Shown piece by piece: positions 49,115 through 57,760 of a stretch of DNA of 64,000 nucleotides; within the stretch, counting starts at the first letter, position 1, and each line of letters opens with the position of its first letter. Source of the stretch: Bradyrhizobium diazoefficiens USDA 110. Lineage in GTDB: Bacteria; Pseudomonadota; Alphaproteobacteria; Rhizobiales; Xanthobacteraceae. The notes below the pieces were generated by a model that saw only the letters and a list, made by a program, of their open reading frames with translations, searched no databases and had not been told where the DNA came from. Made by a program: the position numbers and the translations under genes. Location of the stretch: the NCBI RefSeq assembly GCF_000011365.1, contig NC_004463.1:310001-374000 (forward strand), read 5' to 3'.

Positions 49115-49609
49115 ATGGACAAAGCCCGCATGATTTCGGTGGACGCCTTCGACCTCAGGATTCTCGGCGCGCTCCAGGACGACGGCCGCCTCACCAACCA
49201 GGAGCTTGCGGAGCTCGCAGGTCTCTCGGCCTCGCAATGCTCGCGGCGGCGGATGCGGCTGGAGGAGGAGAAGGTGATCGCGGGCTATCACGCCGATCTC
49301 TCCAGCGAGGCGCTCGGCTTCGGCGTGATCGCCTTCATCCAGGTGGGGCTCGCGACCCACTCGCCGGACAATTCCAAGCGCTTCCGCGCGCTGGTGAACC
49401 GCATCGACGAGATCCAGGAGGCCTACTCGCTGACGGGCGATGCCGATTACGTGCTGAAAGCCGTGCTGCGCGACCTGAAGGGCCTCTCCAACCTCGTCAA
49501 CGACGTGTTGATGCCGCACCAGAGCGTGGCGCATGTGCGCTCCTCGATCGTGCTGGACCGGCTGAAGGAAAGCTCGAAGCTGCCGCTGAAGGAGCTGAAG
49601 GCTGGCTGA
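49115..49609 (+). CDS. Lrp/AsnC family transcriptional regulator
   Basis: A 164-residue regulator: N-terminal winged HTH (DLRILGALQDDGRLTNQELAELAGLSASQCSRRRMRLE) and C-terminal RAM ligand domain (GFGVIAFIQVGL, VNRIDEIQEAYSLTGDADYVLKAVLRD). Three starts are possible: GTG 49106 (inside the candidate operator), ATG 49115, and ATG 49130 (MISVDAFDLRILG); none has a strong Shine-Dalgarno. By position it is the likely regulator of hppD, perhaps responding to tyrosine or another aromatic amino acid. Confidence 0.9.
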   Translation: MDKARMISVDAFDLRILGALQDDGRLTNQELAELAGLSASQCSRRRMRLEEEKVIAGYHADLSSEALGFGVIAFIQVGLATHSPDNSKRFRALVNRIDEIQEAYSLTGDADYVLKAVLRDLKGLSNLVNDVLMPHQSVAHVRSSIVLDRLKESSKLPLKELKAG

Positions 49610-49680
49610 AATCGAGGGAACTACGGCATTCGCGCGTCACGCGCCGTCTGCGATGATCCGGCCGATCCGGAGATTCGACC

Positions 49681-49992
49681 ATGGCCCTCCAGCTTCGACC
49701 GAACTGCGAATATTGCGACCGCGACCTGCCGCCTGACGCAACGGATGCGCGGATCTGCTCCTATGAATGCACGTTCTGTGCGGACTGCGTCGAGACCAAG
49801 CTCTCCAACGTCTGCCCGAATTGCGGCGGCGGCTTTGCGCCGCGCCCGATCCGCCCCACGCAGGAATGGCGGCCGGGCGTGTGCACGACCAGGCAGGCGC
49901 CGTCGGACAAGCGGGTGCATCTGAAATACAGCGTGGAGGATGTCGCGGCACATTGCGCGCGGATACGCGACGTGCCGCCGGAGAGGCGTTGA
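49681..49992 (+). CDS. DUF1272 domain-containing protein
   Basis: A 103-residue protein starting MALQLRPNCEYCDRDLPPDA with four CxxC-type pairs (CEYC, CSYECTFC, CADC, CPNC). This suggests one or two structural zinc sites and matches DUF1272. The function of the family is not known. It follows the Lrp-type gene by 71 bp on the same strand. Confidence 0.85.
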   Translation: MALQLRPNCEYCDRDLPPDATDARICSYECTFCADCVETKLSNVCPNCGGGFAPRPIRPTQEWRPGVCTTRQAPSDKRVHLKYSVEDVAAHCARIRDVPPERR

Positions 49993-50002
49993 ATTTCCAA
50001 CT

Positions 50003-50082
50003 CGTCGTTCCGGGGCGCGCGAAGCGCGAACCCGGAACCTCGAGATTCCGGGTTCGATGCTTCGCATCGCCCCGGAATGACG
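50003..50082. repeat. Intergenic palindromic repeat, family B
   Basis: It runs from CGTCGTTCCGGGGCGCGCG to GCATCGCCCCGGAATGACG, with an inner CCCGGAACCTCGAGATTCCGGG. It lies between the convergent DUF1272 and fahA genes, 6 bp past the fahA stop. Confidence 0.85.
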
Positions 50083-50088
50083 ACCATC

Positions 50089-51360
50089 TCACTCCGCCGG
50101 CAAAATCGTCCCCTCGACCTGGCCGAACCCGACGCGATAGCCGGCGCCCTGGCACCAGCCGCGCATGACGAGGCTGTCGCCGTCCTCCAGGAACGAGCGC
50201 TTGATGCCGCCGGGGAGTTCGACCGGCTCGGTGCCGTTCCAGCTGATCTCGAGCAGGCTGCCGCGCTGGTTCTTCTCCGGGCCGGAGATGGTGCCGCTCC
50301 CTAAGAGATCTCCGACATTCATGGCGCAGCCAGAGGAGGCGTGGTGCATGAGCTGCTGCACCGAGGACCAGTACATGTACTTGAAATTGGTGCGGCTGAT
50401 GCTGGTGGGCGCGTTGGCGCCGCCGGGCCGCAGCGAGACGTCGAGCTCGATGCTGTAATTCTGCGGCTTGGCCTGCTTGAGATAATCGAGCGGCACCGGC
50501 TCCTGCTCCGGCCCCTTCAGCCGGAACGGCTCCAGCGCCTCGCGCGTCACCACCCACGGGCTGATCGAGGTCGCAAACGCCTTTGCCAGGAACGGACCGA
50601 GCGGCACGTACTCCCATTGCTGGATGTCGCGCGCGCTCCAGTCGTTGAGCAGCACGAAGCCGAAGATCATCTCTTCGGCCTGTTGCTCGGTGAGCATGCC
50701 GCCCATGGCTGAGGGCTGGCCGACCACCACGCCCATCTCCAACTCGAAATCGAGCCGCTTGCAGGGACCAAAGCTCGGCACGTCGACATTCGGCGGCTTC
50801 AACTGCCCGCGCGGGCGCTTCACGTTGGTACCTGACACCACGACCGTGGACGCGCGGCCGTTATAGGCGATCGGCATATGCAGCCAGTTCGGCTGCAACG
50901 CATTGTCCTTGCCGCGGAACATCACGCCGACATTGGTGGCGTGCTCCCTGGACGAATAGAAATCGGTGTAGCCGGAGACCGCGAACGGCATGTGCAGCTT
51001 GGCGTCGCGCATCGGCACCAGGGCCTGCTTGCGCAGCTCCTCATTGTCGCGCAGCTCCGGATGATCCGCGCGCAGGAGCTCGCTGATCCGCGCCCGCGTC
51101 CTTGCCCAGACCTTCGGCCCCAGCGCCATGAACGGATTGAGCGAGGCGCCCGAGAACACGCCGAGCGCGCCGACATCGAGACGCGAGTCCTGCTCGAGCT
51201 CCCAGAGATCGAGCACGTAATTGCCGATCGCGACGCCAACCCGCGGCGTCGGGCTGGCCGCGGTCGAGAACACGCCATAGGGCAGGTTCTGGATCGGGAA
51301 GTCGGAGGCCGGATCGACGTCGATGAAGGAGCGGAGGCTGGGATCGTTGGGGTGGGGCAT
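50089..51360 (-). CDS. fahA: Fumarylacetoacetase
   Basis: A 423-residue hydrolase splitting fumarylacetoacetate to fumarate and acetoacetate, the last step of homogentisate breakdown. It has NLPYGVFST, the SGYTDFYSSREHATNVG catalytic region, the metal ligands in DFELEMGVVVG and GFVLLNDWSARDIQQWEYVPLGPF, and the C-terminal GTISGPEKNQRGSLLEISWN. ATG 51360 follows AGGAAACCA. It is the last gene of the homogentisate operon, 132 bp from hmgA with a family B repeat between. Confidence 0.95.
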   Translation of the reverse strand: MPHPNDPSLRSFIDVDPASDFPIQNLPYGVFSTAASPTPRVGVAIGNYVLDLWELEQDSRLDVGALGVFSGASLNPFMALGPKVWARTRARISELLRADHPELRDNEELRKQALVPMRDAKLHMPFAVSGYTDFYSSREHATNVGVMFRGKDNALQPNWLHMPIAYNGRASTVVVSGTNVKRPRGQLKPPNVDVPSFGPCKRLDFELEMGVVVGQPSAMGGMLTEQQAEEMIFGFVLLNDWSARDIQQWEYVPLGPFLAKAFATSISPWVVTREALEPFRLKGPEQEPVPLDYLKQAKPQNYSIELDVSLRPGGANAPTSISRTNFKYMYWSSVQQLMHHASSGCAMNVGDLLGSGTISGPEKNQRGSLLEISWNGTEPVELPGGIKRSFLEDGDSLVMRGWCQGAGYRVGFGQVEGTILPAE

Positions 51361-51397
51361 TGGTTTCCTGCCGGATGTTCTGAAACGGTTTCTCCGC

Positions 51398-51486
51398 CGT
51401 CATTCCGGAGCGCGAGCCCGGAATCCATAACCACGATCGTGAGTATGGATTCCGGGCCTGCGCCTCTGGCGCATCCCGGAATGACG
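51398..51486. repeat. Intergenic palindromic repeat, family B, between hmgA and fahA
   Basis: It runs from CGTCATTCCGGAGCGCGAG to GCATCCCGGAATGACG, with the inner pair CCCGGAATCCATAACCACGA / TATGGATTCCGGGC. Lying inside the operon, it could affect relative mRNA levels of fahA. Confidence 0.85.
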
Positions 51487-51492
51487 AAGTCA

Positions 51493-52839
51493 CTACGGCC
51501 TGTTCGGATCGAACCGCTTCTCCAGGCCCTTCCAGCAATCGGCGTAATCGTCCTGGAGCGTGGACGCGTTCGCGGCATGCGCGGTGACGCGCTGCGGGTA
51601 GCGGGTCTCGAACATGAAGGCCATGGTGCCGGTCAGCTTCACCGGCTTCAATTCGCCGTTGCTGGCGTGCTCGAAGGCATCACGATCCGGGCCGTGCGGC
51701 AGCATGCAATTGTGCAGGCTCATGCCGCCGGGGACGAAGCCCTGCGGCTTGGCGTCGTAGACGCCGTAGATCAGGCCCATGAACTCGCTCATGATGTTCA
51801 TGTGGTACCACGGCGGCCGGAAGGTGTTGTCGGCGACCATCCAGCGCTCCGGGAAGATCACGAAATCGATGTTCGCGGTGCCCGCGGTCTCCGACGGCGA
51901 GGTCAGCACGGTGAAGATCGACGGATCGGGATGGTCGAAGCCGATCGCGCCGACCGGAGAGAAGGTGCGCAGATCGTATTTATAGGGCGCGTAATTGCCG
52001 TGCCAGGCGACGACGTCGATCGGCGAATGCGGCAAGGTGGTCTTGAACAGCGACCCGCCCCATTTCACGAACAACTCGGTCGGCGTGTCCTTGTCCTCGT
52101 AGTTCGCGACCGGCGTCAGGAAGTCGCGCGCATTGGCGAGGCAGTTGGCGCCGATCGGCCCGCGCTCCGGCAGCGTGAAGGCGCCGCCGTAGTTCTCGCA
52201 GAGATAACCGCGCGCCGGCCCGTTCGGAATCTCGACGCGGAATTTTACGCCGCGCGGGATCACCACGATCTCGCCGGGCTCGGCGTCGATGCGGCCGAAC
52301 TCGGTGACGAGGCGCAGGTTCCCCTGCTGGAGCACGAACATCAGCTCGCCGTCGGCATTGTAGAAATGCTGGTCCACCATCGACTTGGTGATGAGATAGA
52401 CATGCGCGGCCATGCCGGCCTGCGTATTGACGTCGCCGGCCGTCGTCATGGTCTGCACGCCCTGAACGAAGGTCACCTCCTCCTTCGGCACCGGCGTCGG
52501 GTCCCAGCGCATCTGGGCGATGGGCAGATCGTATTCATGGCACGGCGCCGAGCGCCACAGGCCCGCATCGGCCTTCTCGAAGCGCCCCGAATGCTTCACC
52601 GAGGGACGGATGCGGTAGAGCCAGGAGCGCTCATTGGTGCCGCGCGGCGCGGTGAAGGGCGAACCCGAGAGCTGCTCGGCATAGAGCCCGTAGGCGCAGC
52701 GCTGCGGCGAGTTGCGCCCGATCGGCAGCGCGCCAGGCAGGGCTTCCGTCTCAAAGCTGTTCCCGAAGCCGGACATGTAGCCCGGCGTGACCTGGGCCGA
52801 GCTTCGGATGATCTGATCGGGCGAGGTATTGATGTTCAT
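51493..52839 (-). CDS. hmgA: Homogentisate 1,2-dioxygenase
   Basis: A 448-residue Fe(II) ring-cleaving enzyme forming maleylacetoacetate. It begins [20 protein letters not shown] and has [18 protein letters not shown]. The iron ligands lie in [18 protein letters not shown] (His, Glu) and [11 protein letters not shown] (His). ATG 52839 follows AGGAGGAGG, 2 bp after the MBL gene stop. Length is normal for the family. Confidence 0.96.
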   Translation of the reverse strand: MNINTSPDQIIRSSAQVTPGYMSGFGNSFETEALPGALPIGRNSPQRCAYGLYAEQLSGSPFTAPRGTNERSWLYRIRPSVKHSGRFEKADAGLWRSAPCHEYDLPIAQMRWDPTPVPKEEVTFVQGVQTMTTAGDVNTQAGMAAHVYLITKSMVDQHFYNADGELMFVLQQGNLRLVTEFGRIDAEPGEIVVIPRGVKFRVEIPNGPARGYLCENYGGAFTLPERGPIGANCLANARDFLTPVANYEDKDTPTELFVKWGGSLFKTTLPHSPIDVVAWHGNYAPYKYDLRTFSPVGAIGFDHPDPSIFTVLTSPSETAGTANIDFVIFPERWMVADNTFRPPWYHMNIMSEFMGLIYGVYDAKPQGFVPGGMSLHNCMLPHGPDRDAFEHASNGELKPVKLTGTMAFMFETRYPQRVTAHAANASTLQDDYADCWKGLEKRFDPNRP

Positions 52840-52841
52840 GA

Positions 52842-53798
52842 CTATCCTCCTCCTTGCAAGGCAGCCCACATCTCCTGATCGCGCTTGTCGGTCCAGATCA
52901 CGGGATCGTCGATCCCCGACGCTTCGTCATAGGCGCGCGACACGTTGAACGGCAGGCAGTGCTCGTAGATGGCGAAGCTGTGGAATTTCGGATCCATCAC
53001 CTCGCGCGTCGCCGCCATCGATTCCTTCAGCGTGCGTCCTTTGGCGACCGAGATTTCGGCGGCGCCATAGAGCGAGGTGACGAAGTCGCGCGTCATCGCG
53101 ATGGCCTCGCGCACGGTGGCTGCGCCCTTCAGCGCATCGCCGCGGCCCGGCGCAATCGCCTTGGGATTGAAGTTGCGGATCTCGTTCAGCGTCAGCGGCC
53201 ATTCGCGCAAATGCGCATCGCCGCAATAGCAGGCCGAGTGATATTCGATGAGGTCGCCGGAGAACATCACTTCGGCATCCGGCACCCAGGCGACGATGTC
53301 GCCCGAGGTGTGGCCGGCACCGAGCTGCATCAAGCGCACCTCGCGCTTGCCGAGATAGATCGACATCTCGCCTTCGAAGGTCAGCGTCGGCCAGGTCAGG
53401 CCGGGAATGCTTTGCGCGTCCTGGAACAGGCGCGGGAAGCGGCCGTATTCGGAATCCCAATCCTGCTTGCCGCGCTCCTCGATGAGACGATAGGTCTCCT
53501 GCGAGGCGACGATACCTTGCGCCTTGTAGGCGGAGGCCCCCAGCACGCGCACGGCGTGATAGTGCGACAGCACGACATATTTGATCGGCTTGTCGGTGAC
53601 GGTACGGACGCGCTCGATCACCTTGTTCGCCATCGCGGGCGTTGCCTGCGCGTCGAACACGAGGCAGCCGTCGTCGCCGACGATCACGGCCGTGTTCGGA
53701 TCGCCCTCCGCGGTAAAAGCATAGAGATCGGCGCCGATCTCGGAGAAGGTGATCTTCTTCTCGGCGAGATCGCCGGTGGACGCGAAGTTCTTCGCCAT
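52842..53798 (-). CDS. MBL-fold hydrolase with degenerate metal motif
   Basis: A 318-residue metallo-beta-lactamase-fold protein. The usual HxHxDH is here [10 protein letters not shown]: two His remain, but the Asp and third His are Val and Arg. Later parts are [13 protein letters not shown] (His) and [18 protein letters not shown] (bridging Asp region). Metal site 2 is probably lost or altered. The start is ATG 53798 with AAGGA eight bases before; a TTG one codon earlier is unlikely. It is tightly packed between the DUF2783 gene and hmgA, so it belongs to aromatic catabolism, but its substrate is unknown. Confidence 0.88.
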   Translation of the reverse strand: MAKNFASTGDLAEKKITFSEIGADLYAFTAEGDPNTAVIVGDDGCLVFDAQATPAMANKVIERVRTVTDKPIKYVVLSHYHAVRVLGASAYKAQGIVASQETYRLIEERGKQDWDSEYGRFPRLFQDAQSIPGLTWPTLTFEGEMSIYLGKREVRLMQLGAGHTSGDIVAWVPDAEVMFSGDLIEYHSACYCGDAHLREWPLTLNEIRNFNPKAIAPGRGDALKGAATVREAIAMTRDFVTSLYGAAEISVAKGRTLKESMAATREVMDPKFHSFAIYEHCLPFNVSRAYDEASGIDDPVIWTDKRDQEMWAALQGGG

Positions 53799-53821
53799 CA
53801 ATTCATCCTTAGGTCACAGGG

Positions 53822-54058
53822 TTATTGTTGTTGCTGTTGTTGCTGTTGTTGCTGCTGCTGGCCGTCGATCATGCGGCGCTTGGCGAGCCCGATCGCTTCC
53901 CGCAGCACATCGATGTCGCCGATATGGTTGGCGAGGATCAGCACCAATGCCGCGTCGAAATCGGCGCTCTGCTCCTCCGTGAGGCCGCGATGCGCCTCGA
54001 CGATGGCGCGAAAGGCGTCGTCCGGGCGTGCGAAGTTGGAACTGGTGGACAGCGGCAT
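53822..54058 (-). CDS. DUF2783 small protein with polyglutamine tail
   Basis: A 78-residue protein: MPLSTSSNFARPDDAFRAIV, helical core EEQSADFDAALVLILANHIGDIDVLREAI, then IDG and twelve consecutive Gln to the stop (53825-53860, mixed CAG/CAA in a CAGCAACAA rhythm). DUF2783 proteins accompany flavin monooxygenases, and a small coupling protein (MhaB) of this kind serves 3-hydroxyphenylacetate 6-hydroxylase in Pseudomonas putida; equivalence here is inference. ATG 54058 follows TTGAGG, 8 bp after the monooxygenase gene. Confidence 0.82.
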   Translation of the reverse strand: MPLSTSSNFARPDDAFRAIVEAHRGLTEEQSADFDAALVLILANHIGDIDVLREAIGLAKRRMIDGQQQQQQQQQQQQ

Positions 54059-54066
54059 ACCAAACC

Positions 54067-55695
54067 TCAATTCAAGCCTTCGGCGCGCGACAGCGCCGCA
54101 GCAATGGTCTCGCGCGTCGGATGACGGAACCGCGCAGCAACGTAACCATCGGGCCTGAGCAGATAGGCAGCACCCGCGTCGGCGTCGTAGCGCCTTGCGA
54201 CGAGGCCCGAGGGATCGGCAAGGCCGCCCTCGCCGCCGATGCGGATATCCTTCACGCCTTCGGGCACGCCGAGCTCCGTGCCATTGCTGAACGACAGCAA
54301 GGTGAAGTCTGTTCCGCCCTTGCGGAATACATCCGTCAGATAGGCCTGCTCACCCGCGCTTGAGGCAACCGGCGCATCCAACATGGAACAGCCGGGCCGC
54401 GGGCCAGCGCCCCACATATCCGCATCGGGCGACGACAGCGACGTATCATAGCTGCACGGCACCGAGAGCCGGCCGCCATTGACCATGCGCTTGCCGAATT
54501 CGGTCTCCTTGGCGAGCGACAGCACCGCCTTGCGCAGCCGCGCCTCCTGGTGCGAGTTCGGCGCCATGAAATCGGTCGAGCGGGTGGATTCGCGGATGTT
54601 CTCATCCGCCGCCATGCTGCGCTCGGCGTGGTAGCTCTCCAGCAGGCTCGCGGGCGAGGTGCCGCGCAGGACGCGGTCGAGCTTCCAGGACAGGTTTTCC
54701 GCGTCCTCGAGTCCCGAATTGGCGCCGCGCGCACCGAAGGGCGAGACCTGATGCGCGGAGTCGCCGGCGAAGATCACGCGGCCATGGATGAAGCGGTCCA
54801 TGCGCCGGCACTGGAATTTGTAGAGCGAGATCCACTCGAACTCGAACTTGTCGTGGCCCAGCATGCGCGCGATCCGCGGCCGCACGTTTTCCGGCTTCTT
54901 CTCGACGACCGGATCGGCGTAGCGATTGAGCTGGAGATCGATGCGCCAGACATCGTCGGGCTGCCGGTGCAGCAGCGCCGAGCGTCCCGCATGGAACGGC
55001 GGATCGAACCAGAACCAGCGCTCGGTCGGGAATTCCGCCGTCATCTTGACGTCGGCGATCAGGAACTGGTCCTCGAACACCTGGCCGGCGAACTCGGCGC
55101 CAACCATCTGCCGCAGCGACGACCGCGCGCCGTCGCAGGCGACGACATATTGCGCGTGCAGGCGGTAGGCGCCCTCCGGCGTCTCGATCGTCAGCGCGAC
55201 GGAATCGTTGCGCTGCTCCAGCGCGGTCACCTTGTTGCGCCAGCGCAGGTCGACCTCAGGCAGATCGCTGATGCGATCGACCAGATAGGCCTCGGCGTAA
55301 TATTGCTGGAGATTGATGAAGGCCGGCCGCTTGTGACCGTCTTCCGGCAGCAGGTTGAACTGGTAGAGCTGGGACTCGCCGTGGAAGATGCGACCGACGC
55401 TCCACACCACGCCCTTCCCGACCATGCGGTCGCCGACGCCAAGCCGGTCCCAGTACTCCAGCGAGCGCTTCGAGAAGCAGATCGCGCGCGAGCCTTCGCC
55501 GATGCGGTCGGCATCATCCAGAAGGACGACGCTCTGGCCGCGCTGCGCGAGGTCGATCGCCAGCGACAGTCCGACCGGGCCCGCGCCGACAACCACAACC
55601 GGATGCTCGGCCGGGCTTTGCCCGGGACGGTCCTGATCGGGGTGGCGGCGATAGCCGAATTGGGTCTTGGTCTGATGCACATTGACCTGCGCCAT
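54067..55695 (-). CDS. FAD-dependent aromatic monooxygenase (MhpA/PheA/TfdB type)
   Basis: A 542-residue class A flavin hydroxylase: dinucleotide motif VVVVGAGPVGLSLAIDLAQRG, the DG motif VVACDGARSSLRQ, the GD motif RVIFAGDSAHQVSPFGARG, and a thioredoxin-like C-terminal region. As first gene of an operon leading to hmgA and fahA, a substrate such as 3-hydroxyphenylacetate that becomes homogentisate is the best guess. ATG 55695 follows GAGGTTAGCGC. It is divergent from a MarR regulator with a strong operator-like palindrome between. Confidence 0.9.
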   Translation of the reverse strand: MAQVNVHQTKTQFGYRRHPDQDRPGQSPAEHPVVVVGAGPVGLSLAIDLAQRGQSVVLLDDADRIGEGSRAICFSKRSLEYWDRLGVGDRMVGKGVVWSVGRIFHGESQLYQFNLLPEDGHKRPAFINLQQYYAEAYLVDRISDLPEVDLRWRNKVTALEQRNDSVALTIETPEGAYRLHAQYVVACDGARSSLRQMVGAEFAGQVFEDQFLIADVKMTAEFPTERWFWFDPPFHAGRSALLHRQPDDVWRIDLQLNRYADPVVEKKPENVRPRIARMLGHDKFEFEWISLYKFQCRRMDRFIHGRVIFAGDSAHQVSPFGARGANSGLEDAENLSWKLDRVLRGTSPASLLESYHAERSMAADENIRESTRSTDFMAPNSHQEARLRKAVLSLAKETEFGKRMVNGGRLSVPCSYDTSLSSPDADMWGAGPRPGCSMLDAPVASSAGEQAYLTDVFRKGGTDFTLLSFSNGTELGVPEGVKDIRIGGEGGLADPSGLVARRYDADAGAAYLLRPDGYVAARFRHPTRETIAAALSRAEGLN

Positions 55696-55737
55696 GCGCT
55701 AACCTCGGCTCTGGTCAGAAGAGGGCTGATCTGCTAG

Positions 55738-55757
55738 ATAGTCTCACGTGCAACTAT
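55738..55757. promoter_or_regulatory. Candidate MarR operator
   Basis: A 20-bp near-perfect palindrome ATAGT-N2-CACGTG-N2-ACTAT (16 of 20 positions symmetric) in the 110-bp gap between the monooxygenase operon and the divergent MarR gene. MarR dimers bind such 16-20 bp dyads, so this probably controls both directions. Confidence 0.75.
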
Positions 55758-55805
55758 TTTGGACCGGAGCCGGCCGGCCGTCAACTGGAATTCGGAGCGC
55801 AAGCC

Positions 55806-56348
55806 TTGGCGAGGACATCCAGCGATGCGGCGCTGCAGAGACAAGAGGCGGGCGAGGCGTCGCCGCGGCAAAAAACGCGGCTCGATCTGTTCAAGTTCGT
55901 GCCGTTCCGCCTCAACCGGCTTGCCGCGGAGGTGAGTTCCGCGCTCGCGGTCGAATATCAGGAGCGTCACGGCCTCGACATTCCGGCCTGGCGCGTGATC
56001 GCGACGCTCGGTTTCCGCAACGATGCCTGTAGCGCGCAGTACATCTCGCAATGCACCCGCACGCACAAATCCACCATCAGCCGCGCCGTCACCATGCTGT
56101 TGCATGAAGGGCTGATCGAGCGGGTCGAGAACGAGGCCGACCGCCGCGAATTCCGCCTGCAACTGACCAAGAAAGGCCGCGCGCTCTACGAGGAGCTGTT
56201 CCCGCAATTGCTGCGGCGGGAGGACGAGATCCTCGCCTGCCTCTCGGCGCAGGAGCGCAAGCAGCTCTCGGCTCTGCTCGGCAAGATCGAGCAGAGTCTC
56301 GACCTGATCCAGACCAGCGAAGAGGCGGATGCCAAGCAGGCGTATTAG
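55806..56348 (+). CDS. MarR family transcriptional regulator
   Basis: A 180-residue winged-helix regulator: FVPFRLNRLAAEVSSALAVEYQERHGLDIPAWRVIATLG, recognition helix region THKSTISRAVTMLLHEGLIER, and wing NEADRREFRLQLTKKG. The proposed start is TTG 55806 after GGAG; a later start is possible since the first about 25 residues are not conserved in character. It is divergent from the homogentisate-type operon and is presumably its aromatic-responsive repressor. Confidence 0.88.
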   Translation: MARTSSDAALQRQEAGEASPRQKTRLDLFKFVPFRLNRLAAEVSSALAVEYQERHGLDIPAWRVIATLGFRNDACSAQYISQCTRTHKSTISRAVTMLLHEGLIERVENEADRREFRLQLTKKGRALYEELFPQLLRREDEILACLSAQERKQLSALLGKIEQSLDLIQTSEEADAKQAY

Positions 56349-56564
56349 GGTGCGGAATAGACGCTCCAGCATGTAGTTGCTGAGCCGTCTTTGTCGCGAC
56401 TTTCCGCTCGGCCGACGGCGGCCCGATGCCGAAGCGACGACGCGGTCAAGACAACTGCGCTTGGCGGCGTCGGCACATTGCGGCCGGTCAGGGCCGCCGC
56501 GCGGCCGATGCGGCTCACAGAACCTCAATACTCTAACGCTACGCCCGCAACTCTCAGCGGAGTC

Positions 56565-56864
56565 TCAGAGATCGATGCCGACCGCGATGTTACGGCCCTT
56601 CAATTCGGCAAAGGTTAGTGTGTGCGCGTACAGCTTTGTGAATGCTTCATCCTTTGCCAATGCCTCCTGCACCTTTCCGTACACTTCCCAACTGGAATAG
56701 CGCGTAGCGATAAGAAACTCCCCAGCCCACATACCAGTGTGAAATCGGGAAAGTCGAAGAAATTCAGCGCCGTGCTTTTCGAAGATTGCCTTCGCCTGCT
56801 TGGCGGTCTTGATCATTTCCTCAGGTTTGTCGCTCTTGAAGCGTGTGAATTGTACAATAGCCAT
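56565..56864 (-). CDS. Small protein, possible dimeric alpha/beta-barrel (NIPSNAP/ABM-like)
   Basis: A 99-residue protein: MAIVQFTRFKSDKPEEMIKT, helix AKAIFEKHGAEFLRLSRFH, strand GEFLIATRYSSWEVYGKVQEAL, then KLYAHTLTFAELKGRNIAVG. Strand-helix-strand spacing and length resemble ferredoxin-like stress or monooxygenase-fold proteins. GGAGGG lies upstream of the ATG. The exact family is not certain. Confidence 0.7.
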   Translation of the reverse strand: MAIVQFTRFKSDKPEEMIKTAKQAKAIFEKHGAEFLRLSRFHTGMWAGEFLIATRYSSWEVYGKVQEALAKDEAFTKLYAHTLTFAELKGRNIAVGIDL

Positions 56865-56933
56865 GACCTAGTCCCTCCATTGACCCTCCCATGGGTAAGT
56901 CTAGGAGTGGCCGCGGAGGTTCACAGGAAGCCC

Positions 56934-57125
56934 CTATGATGCGAGGTCCGGGTGTTGGGCAAAAACGCCGGTCGAGAGCCGTGCGGCCAAAGACCGGTCT
57001 AGGGTGCAGCGAACCCATGCGGCTTCCCGAACCTCTTCGCGTCGGGCCACAAGGAGCTGTCTCCGCATTTCAGAGAGACGCGCACGACAAAATTCGCGGT
57101 ACAGAAAATCGAATATCGAGGGCAT
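56934..57125 (-). CDS. Short hypothetical protein
   Basis: A 63-residue frame starting MPSIFDFLYREFCRARLSEM at ATG 57125, which has CAAGGGGG at good spacing. The N-terminal half looks like a real amphipathic helix; the C-terminal half is less convincing. It is the only candidate gene in the 459-bp stretch 56865-57323. Confidence 0.45.
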   Translation of the reverse strand: MPSIFDFLYREFCRARLSEMRRQLLVARREEVREAAWVRCTLDRSLAARLSTGVFAQHPDLAS

Positions 57126-57323
57126 GGTCAAACCCCCTTGTTTGATCTTCGCTATGCACGTCCCACTTGCACTAGCTCTTGGTGTGCAACAGGCGAACTA
57201 GAACACACGAGGCTACCAAACTTTGTCGGATACTTCGCGACGTTCGGCCTCACCCCAATTTGTGAACCTCCCTTAGCCGAAAGATACCTACTCACAAGCG
57301 GTTACAGTTCGCCCGGAGGCACC

Positions 57324-57731
57324 ATGGGGCGGCACTGCACAGCGTTGATCAAACGCGGGATTTCGCAAATCGCCATGAGCGCGGCTATCGCGATGGTGAT
57401 GTCGCCGGCGCCGGGGCGCGATCTCGACGGACGCTACAGGAATTCACCACTTCTCGAATGGTTTGAGAGTTTGGCAAGCGGCAAAGGCCTCTGCTGTTCG
57501 CACGCCGACGGTCATGCCGTCGAAGACGTAGACTGGGAAGCCAGAGACGGCCACTACCGTGTGCGACTGCCGAAAACCGCCGACTCCAAACTGATGATCT
57601 GGGTCGATGTGCCTGACGATGCCATAATCACCGTACCGAACAAAGTCGGACGCACGATGGTCTGGCCGATCTACAACGACCTCTATCCGGAGATATCGAT
57701 CCGGTGCTTCATGCCAGGGAGCATGACCTAG
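57324..57731 (+). CDS. Exported protein of unknown function
   Basis: A 135-residue protein with an N-terminal signal (ISQIAMSAAIAMVMSPAPG) and a conserved-looking mature part: GRYRNSPLLEWFESLASGKG, then CCSHADGHAVEDVDWEARDGHYRV, WVDVPDDAIITVPNKVGRTM and a final ISIRCFMPGSMT. I have seen this pattern in short exported Bradyrhizobium proteins, without known function. GGAGG precedes ATG 57324. Confidence 0.75.
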   Translation: MGRHCTALIKRGISQIAMSAAIAMVMSPAPGRDLDGRYRNSPLLEWFESLASGKGLCCSHADGHAVEDVDWEARDGHYRVRLPKTADSKLMIWVDVPDDAIITVPNKVGRTMVWPIYNDLYPEISIRCFMPGSMT

Positions 57732-57760
57732 ATTGGCGGGCGCTTGTAAGGGATTGACCT

